NCBI GenBank assembly: GCA_947465395.1
Contig: CANIAL010000004.1
Span: 1-64,000, forward strand
Length of the DNA stretch: 64,000 nucleotides
Reading direction: 5' to 3'
Source: Alphaproteobacteria bacterium
GTDB lineage: Bacteria; Pseudomonadota; Alphaproteobacteria; Micropepsales; Micropepsaceae
Shown here: piece by piece, positions 34,171-43,302 of the stretch
Position numbering within the stretch: position 1 is the stretch's first letter
Layout of the letters: the number at the start of each line of letters is the position of its first letter
Position numbers and translations under genes: made by a program
The notes under the pieces: generated by a model
Database searches by the model: none
What the model saw: only the letters and a program-made list of their open reading frames with translations
Told to the model about the DNA's origin: nothing

Positions 34171-35520
34171 ATGACCCCTGCTGCCCGCCTTGCGCTTTCG
34201 GACTGGATTCTGAAGCTGGCGCTGATGGGCCTGGCCTTTGCCGCCACCACGCTTTTGCTGCGCGATATCCTGGCCCTTCCCGTGCATGTGGCGCTGGCCC
34301 CGCTGGAGGGATGGCACGCCTATCTGGCGCAAGCCGCGATGGACCGCGTCCCGCTCTATCCCGCGGGCCTGATGGTCAACACCTATCCGCCGCTGTCCTT
34401 TTATGTGCTGGGCGCGCTGGGGCGGCTGACGGGCGATGCCATCATCGCCGGGCGCATCCTGTCCCTGATCGGTTTTGCCGCCATCACCGCCGGCATGATG
34501 GCGCTGCTGCGCCAGCTTGGCGCCGATGTGATCACCAGCCTGTTCGCGGGGCTGGTGCTGGGACTGACCTTGCTGGCGGCCAGCGGCGTGGTTGCCGTCA
34601 ATGATCCGGCGCTGCTGGGCCATGCCCTGCAGTTCCAGGGATTGCTGCTGCTGTTGCATGCGCGGCCTGCCGTCATTCCCGCCAGCCTGCTCTTTGCCGC
34701 CGGGCTTCTGGTGAAACTGAGCCTGGTGGCCATGCCGGTTGCGGCGATCCTGTGGCTGCTGCCCCGGCACCGGCAGGGCGCCATGGCGATGGCCGCCATC
34801 ATCCTGGGCCTGCTGGCGGCAACGCTGGGGGTTTTGCATTTCTGGATGGACGCCGATCTTTCCGCTCTTCTGCCGCGTGTTGCGTCATGGCCGGGCCTGC
34901 GCTGGGGACACTTTCTGGTCTGGGCGGCGCTGCCGCTGGTGGCCCTGGTCTGGCTGGCGCGGCGCTTCGGCCATGACCGCTGGGTGCGCTTTGCCGTGCT
35001 CTATGCCGCCGCCGCATTGGTGGCGCTGCTGGCAGGCGCAGGCATCACCGATTGCGCCATGGCGCTGGCGTTGAGCGGGGGGCTGGCGCTGGCCCGTTTC
35101 GCCCCGCCTTACCGGGGCGGGGTCGCGCTTATATATGCGCTGCCGCTGGCGCTTTACCTGGGCCTCTATTTCCGAGCTGAAAACCTTGCCTATCGCGAAG
35201 TCTTCCAGCGCCAGGCGCGGCTGGACATCGCCATGCTGGAGGTGAACCGGGGACCGGCCTTGTGTGAAAACCTGGCGCTTTGCTATTGGGCGGGCAAGGC
35301 CGAGGCGGTGGATGTGCCGAACCTTGCCCTGGCCTTCGGGCCGAATGGCGGGCGCGACGACCGGGCGCTGGCGCGCCTGTTGGCAAGCGGGCATTACCAA
35401 AGCGTGCAACTGGCGCGCCTGCACCCTTTCGCCCTGGGACCCCATGTCGAGACGGCCCTGGCGGCGCGCTATCGTGTCCAGCACCGGGACAATAACGGGG
35501 TGTTCCTGCTTCGGCGTTGA
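34171..35520 (+). CDS. Multi-spanning membrane protein, GT-C glycosyltransferase-like
   Basis: The 449-aa protein has about ten hydrophobic segments up to residue 340 and then a soluble tail of about 110 residues. The first outside loop contains an acidic residue (PLEGWH) and TYPPLSFYVLG; the YPP motif near residue 71 is common in GT-C lipid-linked sugar transferases. The family cannot be fixed by eye. It starts nine bases after dnaE2, so it may be cotranscribed, though a functional link to mutagenesis is unlikely. Confidence 0.75.
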   Translation: MTPAARLALSDWILKLALMGLAFAATTLLLRDILALPVHVALAPLEGWHAYLAQAAMDRVPLYPAGLMVNTYPPLSFYVLGALGRLTGDAIIAGRILSLIGFAAITAGMMALLRQLGADVITSLFAGLVLGLTLLAASGVVAVNDPALLGHALQFQGLLLLLHARPAVIPASLLFAAGLLVKLSLVAMPVAAILWLLPRHRQGAMAMAAIILGLLAATLGVLHFWMDADLSALLPRVASWPGLRWGHFLVWAALPLVALVWLARRFGHDRWVRFAVLYAAAALVALLAGAGITDCAMALALSGGLALARFAPPYRGGVALIYALPLALYLGLYFRAENLAYREVFQRQARLDIAMLEVNRGPALCENLALCYWAGKAEAVDVPNLALAFGPNGGRDDRALARLLASGHYQSVQLARLHPFALGPHVETALAARYRVQHRDNNGVFLLRR

Positions 35521-35597
35521 AGCCTTAAATATGTTGCGAAAGGCCCAAGGCTTCGCTATCGCTTGCACTTCGGCTCACTCAACATTCAGGCAAGCAC

Positions 35598-35963
35598 GTG
35601 GCGCGTTACGATTGTTCAAAATGCCCCGGCTATTGCTGCTCCTATCCGGTGATCCCCCTCAAGAAGCGCGACGTGGAGCGGCTGGCCAAGCATTTCAGCC
35701 TTACCTTCGCAAAGGCGCGCGCCAAATTCACCAAGGTGGATGGCGACGAGCCTTACGCCATGCGCCGCAAGGCCGATGAGCATTTCGGCCGCATCTGCCG
35801 CTTCTTCGACACCACGGCGCGCCGCTGCACCATCTATCATGCGCGCCCCACCATCTGCCGCGAATATCCCGGCGGCAAAAGCTGCGGCTATTATGATTTC
35901 CTGCTGTCCGAGCGCGAGACCCAGGAAGACCCCACCCATATCGCCTCGACCTGGAACGTCTAA
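35598..35963 (+). CDS. YkgJ-type cysteine-cluster protein
   Basis: The 121-aa protein has eight or more Cys in the YkgJ/UPF0153 pattern: CSKCPGYCC at the N-terminus, CRFFDTTARRCTIYHARPTICREYPGG in the middle and KSCGYYDF later. The family is predicted to bind zinc or an iron-sulfur cluster; its role is not settled. The start is GTG at 35598, the first frame start before the Cys motif. It converges on the M3 peptidase gene. Confidence 0.88.
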   Translation: MARYDCSKCPGYCCSYPVIPLKKRDVERLAKHFSLTFAKARAKFTKVDGDEPYAMRRKADEHFGRICRFFDTTARRCTIYHARPTICREYPGGKSCGYYDFLLSERETQEDPTHIASTWNV

Positions 35964-35972
35964 TCCCTCTTT

Positions 35973-38093
35973 TTAATTAGAGAGCCCGCGTTCCTTCAGC
36001 ATGGGGCCGATATCCGGGTCCTTGCCGTAAAAGGCGCGGAACATGGGGCCATAATCCTGGGAATGGCCCCGCGACAGCACAAGATCGCGCAGGCGCTGGC
36101 CATTGGCCCGCGTCATGCCGCCATGGGCCATGAACCAGGCATAGATGTCGTCCTCCAGCATCTCGGTCCAGAGATAGGCGTAATAGCCCGCCGAATAGCC
36201 ATTGGCCCAGATGTGCAGGAAATAGCTGGAGCGGTAGCGCGGCGGCACATGCGCCGTGTCCAGCCCCATGCGCGACAGGGCGGCCGATTCAAACGCGTCC
36301 ACGTCCTTCTTCGGCTCATCGGCCGAAAGCCCGTGCCATTGCATGTCCAGCTCGGCCGCCGCCAGCAATTCGCCCAGCGCATAACCCTGGTTGAATTTCG
36401 ACGCCTTTTTTATCTTGGCCACCAGCGCATCCGGCATGGGGGCATGGGTTTTGTAGTGATGCGCGTAATGGGCGAAGACTGACGGCTCCAGCGCCCAATG
36501 CTCGTTGAACTGGGATGGAAATTCCACGAAATCACGCGCCACTGCCGTGCCCGACAGGCTGGGATAGCGCTGGTCGCCGAAAAAGCCATGCAGCGCATGG
36601 CCAAATTCATGGAACATGGTGGTGACATCGTCGAAGGTGATCAGCGCGGGCTGGCCCGGCGCGGGCTTTGTAAAATTGGTGACATTGAAGATCACCGGCT
36701 GGTTGCCCAGCAAATGCGACTGTTCCACCAGATTGCTCATCCAGGCGCCGCCCGATTTGTTGTCGCGCTTGAAATAGTCGAAATACATCAGGCCCAGCGG
36801 CTTGCCGTTATCAAAGACTTCGAACACGCGCACATCGGCCTGCCAGACGGGAATGTCCTTGCGCTCTTTAAACGTCAGCCCGTAGAGCTTGTTCGCGGCA
36901 AAGAAGAGGCCGTCAGTCAGGACCGTGTTCAGTTCGAAATAGGGTTTGATTTCATTGTCATCCAAATCGTACTGGGCTTTGCGCAATTTCTGGGCGTAAA
37001 AATCCCAGTCCCAGGGTTGGATCGCGAATTTGCCGCCCTCTTTATCAACAATGCTTTGCAGCGCGGCGGTGTCGCGCTTCTGCTGGGCCAGGGTAGCAGG
37101 CACCAGCTGCGCCATGAATTTTTCCACCGCCTGGGGCGTCTTGGCCATCTGGTCGTAAAGCGCATAGGCGGCGTAATTGGGATAGCCCAACAGCTGCGCC
37201 TTTTGCGCGCGGATCATGGCCAGGCGGGCGATGGTGGCGCGGGTGTCGTTGGCGTCATTCTTTTGCGCGCGGGTCCAGCTTTGGCGAAAGAGTTTTTCGC
37301 GGGTGGCCCGGTCCGTCAGTTCGGCCAATGCGGGCTGCTGGGTGGTGTTCTGCAACGGCAATACATATTGACCGGCCAGCTTGCGTTCCTTGGCATCATT
37401 GCTAGCGGCGGCGATTTCAGCGGCTGACAGCCCGTCCAGTTTTTTCACGTCTTTTTCCACCAGCGCCCCTGCCTTGGCCGCGGCCAGGAGCTGATGGTTG
37501 TATTTTGTCTGGAGAGTGGAATCCTCGGCGTTCAGCGCCTTCAGCTTTTTCTGGTCGGCATCATTCAGCAGCGCGCCGGAATGGACGAATTGCTGGTAGG
37601 TGAGGTTAAGAAGCTGCATCGCTTCGGGCGACAGTTTCAGGCTGGCGCGCGCGTCCCACACGGCTTTGACCCGCGCGAACAGCGCGGCATTCATGAAGAT
37701 GGCGTCATGATGGGCCGCCAGCTTTGGCGCCAGCGCGGTTTCAGCGGCTTGCAGCGCAGGGTTGGTGTTGGCCTGCGTCAGGTCGAAGAAGATATCGCTG
37801 ACCCGGGTCAGCATCTGGCCGCTGCGCTCCATCGCCTCCAGCGTGTTGGCGAAACTGGCGGGGGATTTATCAGAAGTGATGGCGGCGATTTCAGCCAACT
37901 GGCGCTTCATGCCCGCCTCGATGCCGGGCTGGAAATCGCTGTCCCTGATCTTGTCGAACTGGGGGGCGTGATAGGGCAACGGGCTGGCCGCACCGAAAAG
38001 CTGCTCTGCCCGGCTTTGTGCAGGTGTCTGCGCCGGAACCGATCCCGCCGCCAGAAGCAGCGGCAGGGCCGCGATAACAAGCCTGGTCTTCAT
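35973..38093 (-). CDS. M3-family metallopeptidase, dipeptidyl carboxypeptidase-like, exported
   Basis: The protein is 706 aa. A Sec signal peptide covers residues 1-22 (ending SVPA). The catalytic zinc motif is FHEFGHALHGFF, and the C-terminal region HVPPRYRSSYFLHIWANGYSAGYYAYLW is typical of Dcp/oligopeptidase A enzymes, where Tyr residues bind the peptide. The signal peptide points to periplasmic trimming of peptides. The start at 38093 follows AGGGGAG; a longer frame from 38168 would hide the signal. Divergent from the cation transporter. Confidence 0.95.
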   Translation of the reverse strand: MKTRLVIAALPLLLAAGSVPAQTPAQSRAEQLFGAASPLPYHAPQFDKIRDSDFQPGIEAGMKRQLAEIAAITSDKSPASFANTLEAMERSGQMLTRVSDIFFDLTQANTNPALQAAETALAPKLAAHHDAIFMNAALFARVKAVWDARASLKLSPEAMQLLNLTYQQFVHSGALLNDADQKKLKALNAEDSTLQTKYNHQLLAAAKAGALVEKDVKKLDGLSAAEIAAASNDAKERKLAGQYVLPLQNTTQQPALAELTDRATREKLFRQSWTRAQKNDANDTRATIARLAMIRAQKAQLLGYPNYAAYALYDQMAKTPQAVEKFMAQLVPATLAQQKRDTAALQSIVDKEGGKFAIQPWDWDFYAQKLRKAQYDLDDNEIKPYFELNTVLTDGLFFAANKLYGLTFKERKDIPVWQADVRVFEVFDNGKPLGLMYFDYFKRDNKSGGAWMSNLVEQSHLLGNQPVIFNVTNFTKPAPGQPALITFDDVTTMFHEFGHALHGFFGDQRYPSLSGTAVARDFVEFPSQFNEHWALEPSVFAHYAHHYKTHAPMPDALVAKIKKASKFNQGYALGELLAAAELDMQWHGLSADEPKKDVDAFESAALSRMGLDTAHVPPRYRSSYFLHIWANGYSAGYYAYLWTEMLEDDIYAWFMAHGGMTRANGQRLRDLVLSRGHSQDYGPMFRAFYGKDPDIGPMLKERGLSN

Positions 38094-38166
38094 GGCATGG
38101 CTCCCCTGTGAGGCCCCAAGTCTAAGCGGGTCTTTTGTTATGTCTACGGGGTCCTTAAGGTGCGCC

Positions 38167-39120
38167 ATGGCTCACGATCACGCCCACCCCCATGTCCATG
38201 CGCCCGAGATTGCGGGCGTGCATGACCATGGCATGTGGACTGGCGGGCATCATTTCCTGGGCCATGCCCATGCCCATGCCGAAAACCGCGCCCTGATCGC
38301 GGCCGCTGTCACCGCCGTCTTCATGGTGGTGGAAATCGGCGCGGGGTTTTTATACGGCTCCATGGCGCTGCTGGCCGATGGCATTCACATGGCGACCCAT
38401 GTGGGGGCGCTGGGCCTGGCCGCCGGCGCATACTGGCTGGCGCGCCGCCATGCCGCCAACACGCGCTTCACATTTGGTTCGGGAAAGTTTGGTGACCTGG
38501 CCGCTTTTACCAGCGCCATTATCCTGGGCCTGACCGCGCTGGCGGTGGCGGGCGAATCCGTAATACGGCTGGTGACGCCAACGACAGTTCAATATGGCGA
38601 TGCGCTGTTGATTGCCGTGATTGGCCTTGCCGTCAACCTGGTCAGCGCCCTGATCCTGAAAGACGATCACCACGGCCATCATCATCACGACAACAATATG
38701 CGCGCTGCCTATGTGCATGTGCTGGCCGATGCGGGCACGTCGCTGCTGGCCATCGTGGCGCTGGCGGCGGGCTATTACTGGGGCGCGTCATGGCTTGACC
38801 CGGCGGTGGGCGTGATCGGCGCGGTGGTGATCGCGTCCTGGGCCTATGGCCTGATCCGCGACAGCGCGCTGGTTCTGCTGGATGCCGATGCCGATCCCAA
38901 GCTGTCCGCCGCCATCCGCACCACGGTGGAACGCGAGCTGGGCGCACGGGTGGACGATCTGCATCTGTGGCGGCTGGGGCCGGGGCATCGTGGACTGATC
39001 GTCAGCCTGGTTTCGCCCGGGCCGACAAACGCCGAACAGATCAAGGCGGAGCTGCGCCGCCATTATCCCGACCTGTCGCATGTGACGGTGGAAGTGGCCG
39101 TTTGCGCGGACTGTACTTAA
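38167..39120 (+). CDS. Cation diffusion facilitator (DmeF-like)
   Basis: The protein is 317 aa. An N-terminal His-rich segment (residues 1-38) comes before six transmembrane helices, and a second His cluster (DDHHGHHHHDNN) lies between helices 4 and 5. Metal-site residues are visible in helix 2 (ADGIHMATHVG, HxxxD-type variant) and helix 5 (HVLADAGTS). The C-terminal cytoplasmic domain is ferredoxin-like. The variant with His for Asp in helix 2 resembles the DmeF group, which exports Co/Ni-type ions. The start follows AAGGTG. Confidence 0.9.
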   Translation: MAHDHAHPHVHAPEIAGVHDHGMWTGGHHFLGHAHAHAENRALIAAAVTAVFMVVEIGAGFLYGSMALLADGIHMATHVGALGLAAGAYWLARRHAANTRFTFGSGKFGDLAAFTSAIILGLTALAVAGESVIRLVTPTTVQYGDALLIAVIGLAVNLVSALILKDDHHGHHHHDNNMRAAYVHVLADAGTSLLAIVALAAGYYWGASWLDPAVGVIGAVVIASWAYGLIRDSALVLLDADADPKLSAAIRTTVERELGARVDDLHLWRLGPGHRGLIVSLVSPGPTNAEQIKAELRRHYPDLSHVTVEVAVCADCT

Positions 39121-39125
39121 CTTTT

Positions 39126-39250
39126 GGTCGCACAACCGGACGCGCCCCCATGGGGCGTGTGGTTGCTGCTCCTGATTTTTTATGGTCGCACGCCCGGACG
39201 CGGCGCCCCAATTTTTAAAAAATTGCGGCGCCGTGTGGTCGCTGCTCCCG
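39126..39250. repeat. Tandem pair of related palindromic units
   Basis: Two units, at about 39126-39174 and 39184-39250, share the same edges (GGTCGCAC and CCGGACGCG on the left; GTGTGGT and GCTGCTCC on the right) but differ in the central stem: a short ACGCGCCCC hairpin in the first, GGCGCC around an A/T-rich loop in the second. Each can fold as a long hairpin. They fill the space between the cation transporter and rpsU. Confidence 0.65.
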
Positions 39251-39281
39251 AAAAAAAAGCCGCCCGGTGGGGCGGCTCTTT
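39251..39281 (-). terminator. Intrinsic terminator of rpsU
   Basis: On the minus strand an 8-bp perfect stem (AGCCGCCC / GGGCGGCT, loop CACC) is followed by eight T residues, starting about 12 bases after the rpsU stop. Confidence 0.9.
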
Positions 39282-39291
39282 CAAATTCGAT

Positions 39292-39528
39292 CTAGCGTTT
39301 TTCGACCTTGGGCTTGCTCATGGGCAAAAGGCCCTCGCGCTGCATGCGCTTGCGCTGCAGCTTGCGATAGCGGCGGACCGCTTCGGCGCGTTCGCGGGCG
39401 CGCTTTTCGGAAGGCTTCTCATAGGCGCCGCGCAGCTTCATCTCCCGGAAGATGCCTTCACGCTGCATCTTCTTCTTCAGCGCCTTCAGCGCCTGGTCGA
39501 TATTGTTGTCGCGCACGATGATCTGCAA
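39292..39528 (-). CDS. rpsU: Ribosomal protein bS21
   Basis: The 78-aa basic protein begins [20 protein letters not shown] and continues with a long Arg/Lys helix ([19 protein letters not shown]), as in alphaproteobacterial bS21. It is a 30S subunit protein near the anti-Shine-Dalgarno region. It has its own terminator and is divergent from def. Confidence 0.97.
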   Translation of the reverse strand: MQIIVRDNNIDQALKALKKKMQREGIFREMKLRGAYEKPSEKRARERAEAVRRYRKLQRKRMQREGLLPMSKPKVEKR

Positions 39529-39667
39529 AAGACGGCTCCCGGACGGAAAATTTAAGAGGCGGGGGTGATATCAGAAGGCTTTTGGCCTGTCGAGGGCCGG
39601 AGGGTTGGCAAGGGTTTCCCTGCTTTTTGGGCTTGGCCCGGGCCAGCCTGCCCCCCATATTTGCCCC

Positions 39668-40207
39668 ATGGCCATCCTGAAAATAGCCCGCATGGGGCAC
39701 CCTGTCCTGGCGGAGGTCGCCCAGCCGGTTCCCGACCCCCGGGCGCCCGAAATCCGCCGCCTGGTCAATGACATGGTGGAAACCATGATCGACGCCAATG
39801 GCGCGGGCCTGGCCGCCCCCCAGGTGCATGTGCCGCTGCGGGTGGTGGTGTTCCAGGCCCCCGGATCGCGGTCCGACCCCGGCCTGGACGAGGAAGAACG
39901 GTACGACCACACCGCCCCCCTGACCGTCCTGATCAATCCCGAAATCACGGTGCTGGAGCCGGCGCTGGAAGGGGGCTGGGAAGGCTGCCTGTCGGTGCCG
40001 GGCCTGCGCGGTTTTGTCGAACGGCCCGCCCATGTGCGCTATCGCGGCTTTGATCTTGAGGGGAAATTGATCGAGCGCACCGCGCGCGGCTTTCATGCCC
40101 GGGTGGTGCAGCATGAAGTGGATCACCTGGACGGGCGGCTTTATCCCAGCCGCATGGACGATCTTTCCAAATTGATCTTTGAAAGCGAAGCGCGGCATTT
40201 CGCATGA
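39668..40207 (+). CDS. def: Peptide deformylase
   Basis: The protein is 179 aa. All three metal-enzyme motifs are present: GAGLAAPQV (residues about 45-53), EGCLSVPG with the metal Cys, and QHEVDHLDG with the metal His pair and catalytic Glu. It removes the formyl group from new proteins. The start at 39668 is chosen because the frame from 39605 would add 21 residues not found in the family. Its stop overlaps the next gene (ATGA). Confidence 0.96.
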   Translation: MAILKIARMGHPVLAEVAQPVPDPRAPEIRRLVNDMVETMIDANGAGLAAPQVHVPLRVVVFQAPGSRSDPGLDEEERYDHTAPLTVLINPEITVLEPALEGGWEGCLSVPGLRGFVERPAHVRYRGFDLEGKLIERTARGFHARVVQHEVDHLDGRLYPSRMDDLSKLIFESEARHFA

Positions 40208-40821
40208 CAGATGACGCCCTGAAAAAAGCGGTGCTGGAAGCGGCCCTGCCCGATGCCGCCTTTGACGGCTTCACCGACAAGGTGCTGGAGAAAGCGGCAC
40301 GCGCCGCCGGGGTGGATGCATCCGCCCAGGCGCGGCTTTTTCCGGACGGCGCGATATCGCTGATCACGTTTTATTCGCATGACGCTGATGCGGCCATGGC
40401 GGCGGCGTTGGCAAGCACGGACCTGGCCTCCATGAAAATCCGCGCCCGCATTAAATGCGCGGTCAGGACGCGGCTGGACGTGCTGGCGCCGCACAAGGAA
40501 GCCGCGCGCCGCGCGGCCTCGGCCCTGATGCTGCCGGGCCATGCGGGGCTTTCCATGCGCCTGATGTATGACAGCGTAGACGCCATGTGGCGGGCAGTGG
40601 GCGACACCTCCACCGATTTCAATTTCTATACCAAGCGGGCGATATTGGCCGGGGTCTATGGCGCCACATTGCTGCGCTGGTTCAATGACGCGGACAAGGA
40701 TGCCGCGGCCACCAACGCCTTCCTGGATGCGCGCATTGAAAATGTGATGCAGTTTGAAAAGCTGAAGGCCGGGGCCAAGAAGGCTTTTGCCAATTTTGGC
40801 GCCGCCAAAAAGCCCGCCTGA
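40204..40821 (+). CDS. COQ9-family protein (rpsU-divergent family)
   Basis: The 205-aa protein matches the family once named for lying divergent from rpsU and now grouped with COQ9. Recognisable parts are MTDDALKKAVLEAALPDAAFDG at the start region and MRLMYDSVDAMWRAVGDTSTDFNFYTKR, rich in Trp/Tyr and near the C-terminus, which marks the lipid-binding TetR-like fold. COQ9 supports ubiquinone synthesis by presenting intermediates to hydroxylases. It is translationally coupled to def. Confidence 0.9.
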   Translation: MTDDALKKAVLEAALPDAAFDGFTDKVLEKAARAAGVDASAQARLFPDGAISLITFYSHDADAAMAAALASTDLASMKIRARIKCAVRTRLDVLAPHKEAARRAASALMLPGHAGLSMRLMYDSVDAMWRAVGDTSTDFNFYTKRAILAGVYGATLLRWFNDADKDAAATNAFLDARIENVMQFEKLKAGAKKAFANFGAAKKPA

Positions 40822-41916
40822 TTATTTCGTGCGCGGCTTCAATCGCGTGATGTGGCCCATCTTGCGGCCGGGCGCGGCATCCTGCTTTCCGTACAGATGC
40901 AATGCGCCGCCCTTGGCCAGACTCTCCCAGGCATTCACTTCCGCCCCGATGATGTTTTCCATCACCGCATCGGAATGGCGGCTGGGATCGCCCAGCGGCC
41001 AGCCCGCAACGGCGCGGATATGCTGTTCGAACTGGGAACAGGCGCAGGCTTCCAAAGTCCAGTGGCCGGAATTGTGCACCCGGGGCGCGATTTCATTGAC
41101 CAATAAGGTCCCATCCTTTTGCACAAACAGCTCCACGCCCAGCACGCCCACATAATCCAGCGCGTCCGCGATTTTCTGCGCGATGTCTTGCGCGTTCTTC
41201 ACCTGCGCCGGTGACAGCGAGGACGGCACGATGGAGCGGCGCAGGATATGGTTCTCATGCACATTCTCCGCCGGATCATAGGCGGCAAAGCTGCCATCCA
41301 CGCCCCGCGCCGCCACGACCGACGCCTCATAGGCAAATTCCACAAAGCCTTCCAGGATGGCGGGCGCGCCCGCAAAGGCTTCACAGGCCCAGGCGGCTTC
41401 ATCGGCGCTTGTTACCTTGGCCTGGCCCTTGCCGTCATAACCCAGGCGGCGGGTCTTCAAGATGCCCGCACCGCCTTTCAATTCCGCAAAAGCGCGCCGC
41501 GCGTCTTCGGGTGTCTCGACGGGAAAGAAGGGCGCGGTGCCAAGGCCCAGGCTGCGAACAAAGTTTTTTTCCGTCAGCCGGTCCTGCAGCATTTCCAATG
41601 CGCGGGGGCCGGGATGCACGGGGCGTAATTCCGAAAGATAATCCAGCGAGGCGACGGGAATATTCTCGAACTCGAACGTCACCACGTCACAGGCATCCGC
41701 GAAATCCTTCAACATGGCGGGGTCGCCATAGGATGCGGTAATATATTCCTGTGTCACCTGGAAGGCGGGCGCGTCATAGCCGCTGCAATAGACCGAACTC
41801 CTCAGGCCCAGCCTTGCGGCCGCCATCGCCAGCATGCGGCCAAGCTGCCCGCCGCCCAGAATGCCGATCACGCCCCCGGGCGTTACGGGCGCGTCCAGTT
41901 TCACAGGCTCGCTCAT
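40822..41916 (-). CDS. purK: N5-carboxyaminoimidazole ribonucleotide synthase
   Basis: The 364-aa ATP-grasp enzyme carboxylates AIR in purine synthesis. The N-terminal [21 protein letters not shown] and [20 protein letters not shown] are standard. The C-terminal catalytic Glu/Asn region reads [14 protein letters not shown]. It overlaps the end of purE by four bases (ATGA), the usual purEK operon. Converges on the COQ9-like gene with adjacent stops. Confidence 0.97.
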   Translation of the reverse strand: MSEPVKLDAPVTPGGVIGILGGGQLGRMLAMAAARLGLRSSVYCSGYDAPAFQVTQEYITASYGDPAMLKDFADACDVVTFEFENIPVASLDYLSELRPVHPGPRALEMLQDRLTEKNFVRSLGLGTAPFFPVETPEDARRAFAELKGGAGILKTRRLGYDGKGQAKVTSADEAAWACEAFAGAPAILEGFVEFAYEASVVAARGVDGSFAAYDPAENVHENHILRRSIVPSSLSPAQVKNAQDIAQKIADALDYVGVLGVELFVQKDGTLLVNEIAPRVHNSGHWTLEACACSQFEQHIRAVAGWPLGDPSRHSDAVMENIIGAEVNAWESLAKGGALHLYGKQDAAPGRKMGHITRLKPRTK

Positions 41917-42392
41917 TTGGGGGTCTTGGCCACGGCGCGGGTCTGGCGCGCGCGCCAGGCGGTGAGTTTCTTGGCAACGGCCTTGTCGTTCAGCGCCAGG
42001 ATCGCGGCGGCATGCAGCGCGGCATTTTTCGCGCCCGCTTCACCAATGGCAAACGTCGCCACCGGAACGCCGCCCGGCATCTGGGCGATGGACAGCAAAC
42101 TGTCCAAACCTTTCAGCGCGCGGGATTCCACCGGCACGCCCAGCACCGGCAAGGTGGTCATGCTGGCGACCATGCCCGGCAGATGGGCCGCCCCGCCCGC
42201 GCCCGCGATGATGGCCTTGATGCCCCGGGCGGCCGCGCCCTTGGCGTAATCGGCCATGCGGTCCGGGGTGCGGTGGGCGGAGACGATCCTGACCTCATGG
42301 GTGATCCCAAGGGCTGTGAGCATGTCGGCTGCGGCGCGCATGGTGCCCCAGTCGGACTGGCTGCCCATGATGATCCCGATCCTGGCCGGCAT
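41913..42392 (-). CDS. purE: N5-carboxyaminoimidazole ribonucleotide mutase
   Basis: The 159-aa class I PurE moves the carboxyl group to form CAIR. It shows [11 protein letters not shown] near the N-terminus and SAHRTPDRM with the catalytic His. The start at 42392 follows TTGGAG; a frame reaching back to 42476 would add a spurious hydrophobic leader. Upstream, 190 bases separate it from the divergent diguanylate cyclase. Confidence 0.97.
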   Translation of the reverse strand: MPARIGIIMGSQSDWGTMRAAADMLTALGITHEVRIVSAHRTPDRMADYAKGAAARGIKAIIAGAGGAAHLPGMVASMTTLPVLGVPVESRALKGLDSLLSIAQMPGGVPVATFAIGEAGAKNAALHAAAILALNDKAVAKKLTAWRARQTRAVAKTPK

Positions 42393-42582
42393 ATCTGCTC
42401 CAAACGCGAAGCGGGGCAGTATAGGGAGCAAAAACCCCAAGGAAAGCCCCCAAAAGCGGTTCAGAAAAGGCCGCAAGCCGCCATAGTTTAGGCCGCGTTA
42501 ACCTTTTCTTGATACTCATAAACGCACGTTTAATACCGCATCCGCTATTATTCGGCGGGACCACGGGGGCAGAAGGCCAACC

Positions 42583-43302
42583 ATGAAAGTTGACCGCACC
42601 AGAGCCACGGGCACGGTGGGTGCCGCCGCCTATGCCAAGCGCGTGGCGGCCGCAGCCGGCGTGGACCATGTGAACCCGGTGGACCCGGCCAGCGTCCTGG
42701 GCATTCCCGAAGCCGAATTCACGCCCCGCGTGCGCGACGCCATCATGGGCCTGATGGGCGAGGTGGATAATCTGCGCCGCGAGCTTTCCCAGACCCGCGC
42801 CCGCCTGGACGAGGTGGAAAAAACCGCCGACCAGGATTCCTTGGTGCCGCTTTTGAACCGCCGCGCTTTCGTGCGCGAGCTGACGCGCTATATCGCCTTC
42901 ACGGGGCGCTACAACACGCCCGCCTCGCTGATCTATTTCGATCTCAACCATCTGAAAAAGACCAACGACACGCTGGGCCATGCGGCAGGCGACGCCGTGC
43001 TGTCGCATTTCAGTTCGGTGCTTTTGACCCATGTGCGCGACAGCGACTGCGTGGGACGGCTGGGCGGCGACGAGTTCGCCATCCTTCTGAGCCACGCCAA
43101 CCAGGACCAGGCGTCCAAGAAAGCCGACCTGCTGGCCGACGCGCTGCACAAGGACCCCGCGCTGTGGAATGGCCATGCCATTCCGGTGAGCTTTGCCTAT
43201 GGTGCGTTCGAGCTGAAGCCGGGCGACAATGCCGACATCGCCATCGCGCGCGCGGACGAGGCCATGTACACACAGAAGCGCACGGCCCGCGCCGCGGGCT
43301 AG
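42583..43302 (+). CDS. Diguanylate cyclase (GGDEF domain)
   Basis: The protein is 239 aa. Residues 1 to about 85 are an alphaproteobacterial N-terminal region with a short coiled coil (VLGIPEAEFTPRVRDAIMGL, then VDNLRRELSQTRARL). A GGDEF domain follows, with an intact active site GGDEF at about residue 163. The inhibitory I-site RxxD (RDSD) lies five residues before it, so product feedback is expected. It makes c-di-GMP; there is no membrane or sensor domain. The stop shares CTAG with the converging stop on the other strand. Confidence 0.93.
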   Translation: MKVDRTRATGTVGAAAYAKRVAAAAGVDHVNPVDPASVLGIPEAEFTPRVRDAIMGLMGEVDNLRRELSQTRARLDEVEKTADQDSLVPLLNRRAFVRELTRYIAFTGRYNTPASLIYFDLNHLKKTNDTLGHAAGDAVLSHFSSVLLTHVRDSDCVGRLGGDEFAILLSHANQDQASKKADLLADALHKDPALWNGHAIPVSFAYGAFELKPGDNADIAIARADEAMYTQKRTARAAG

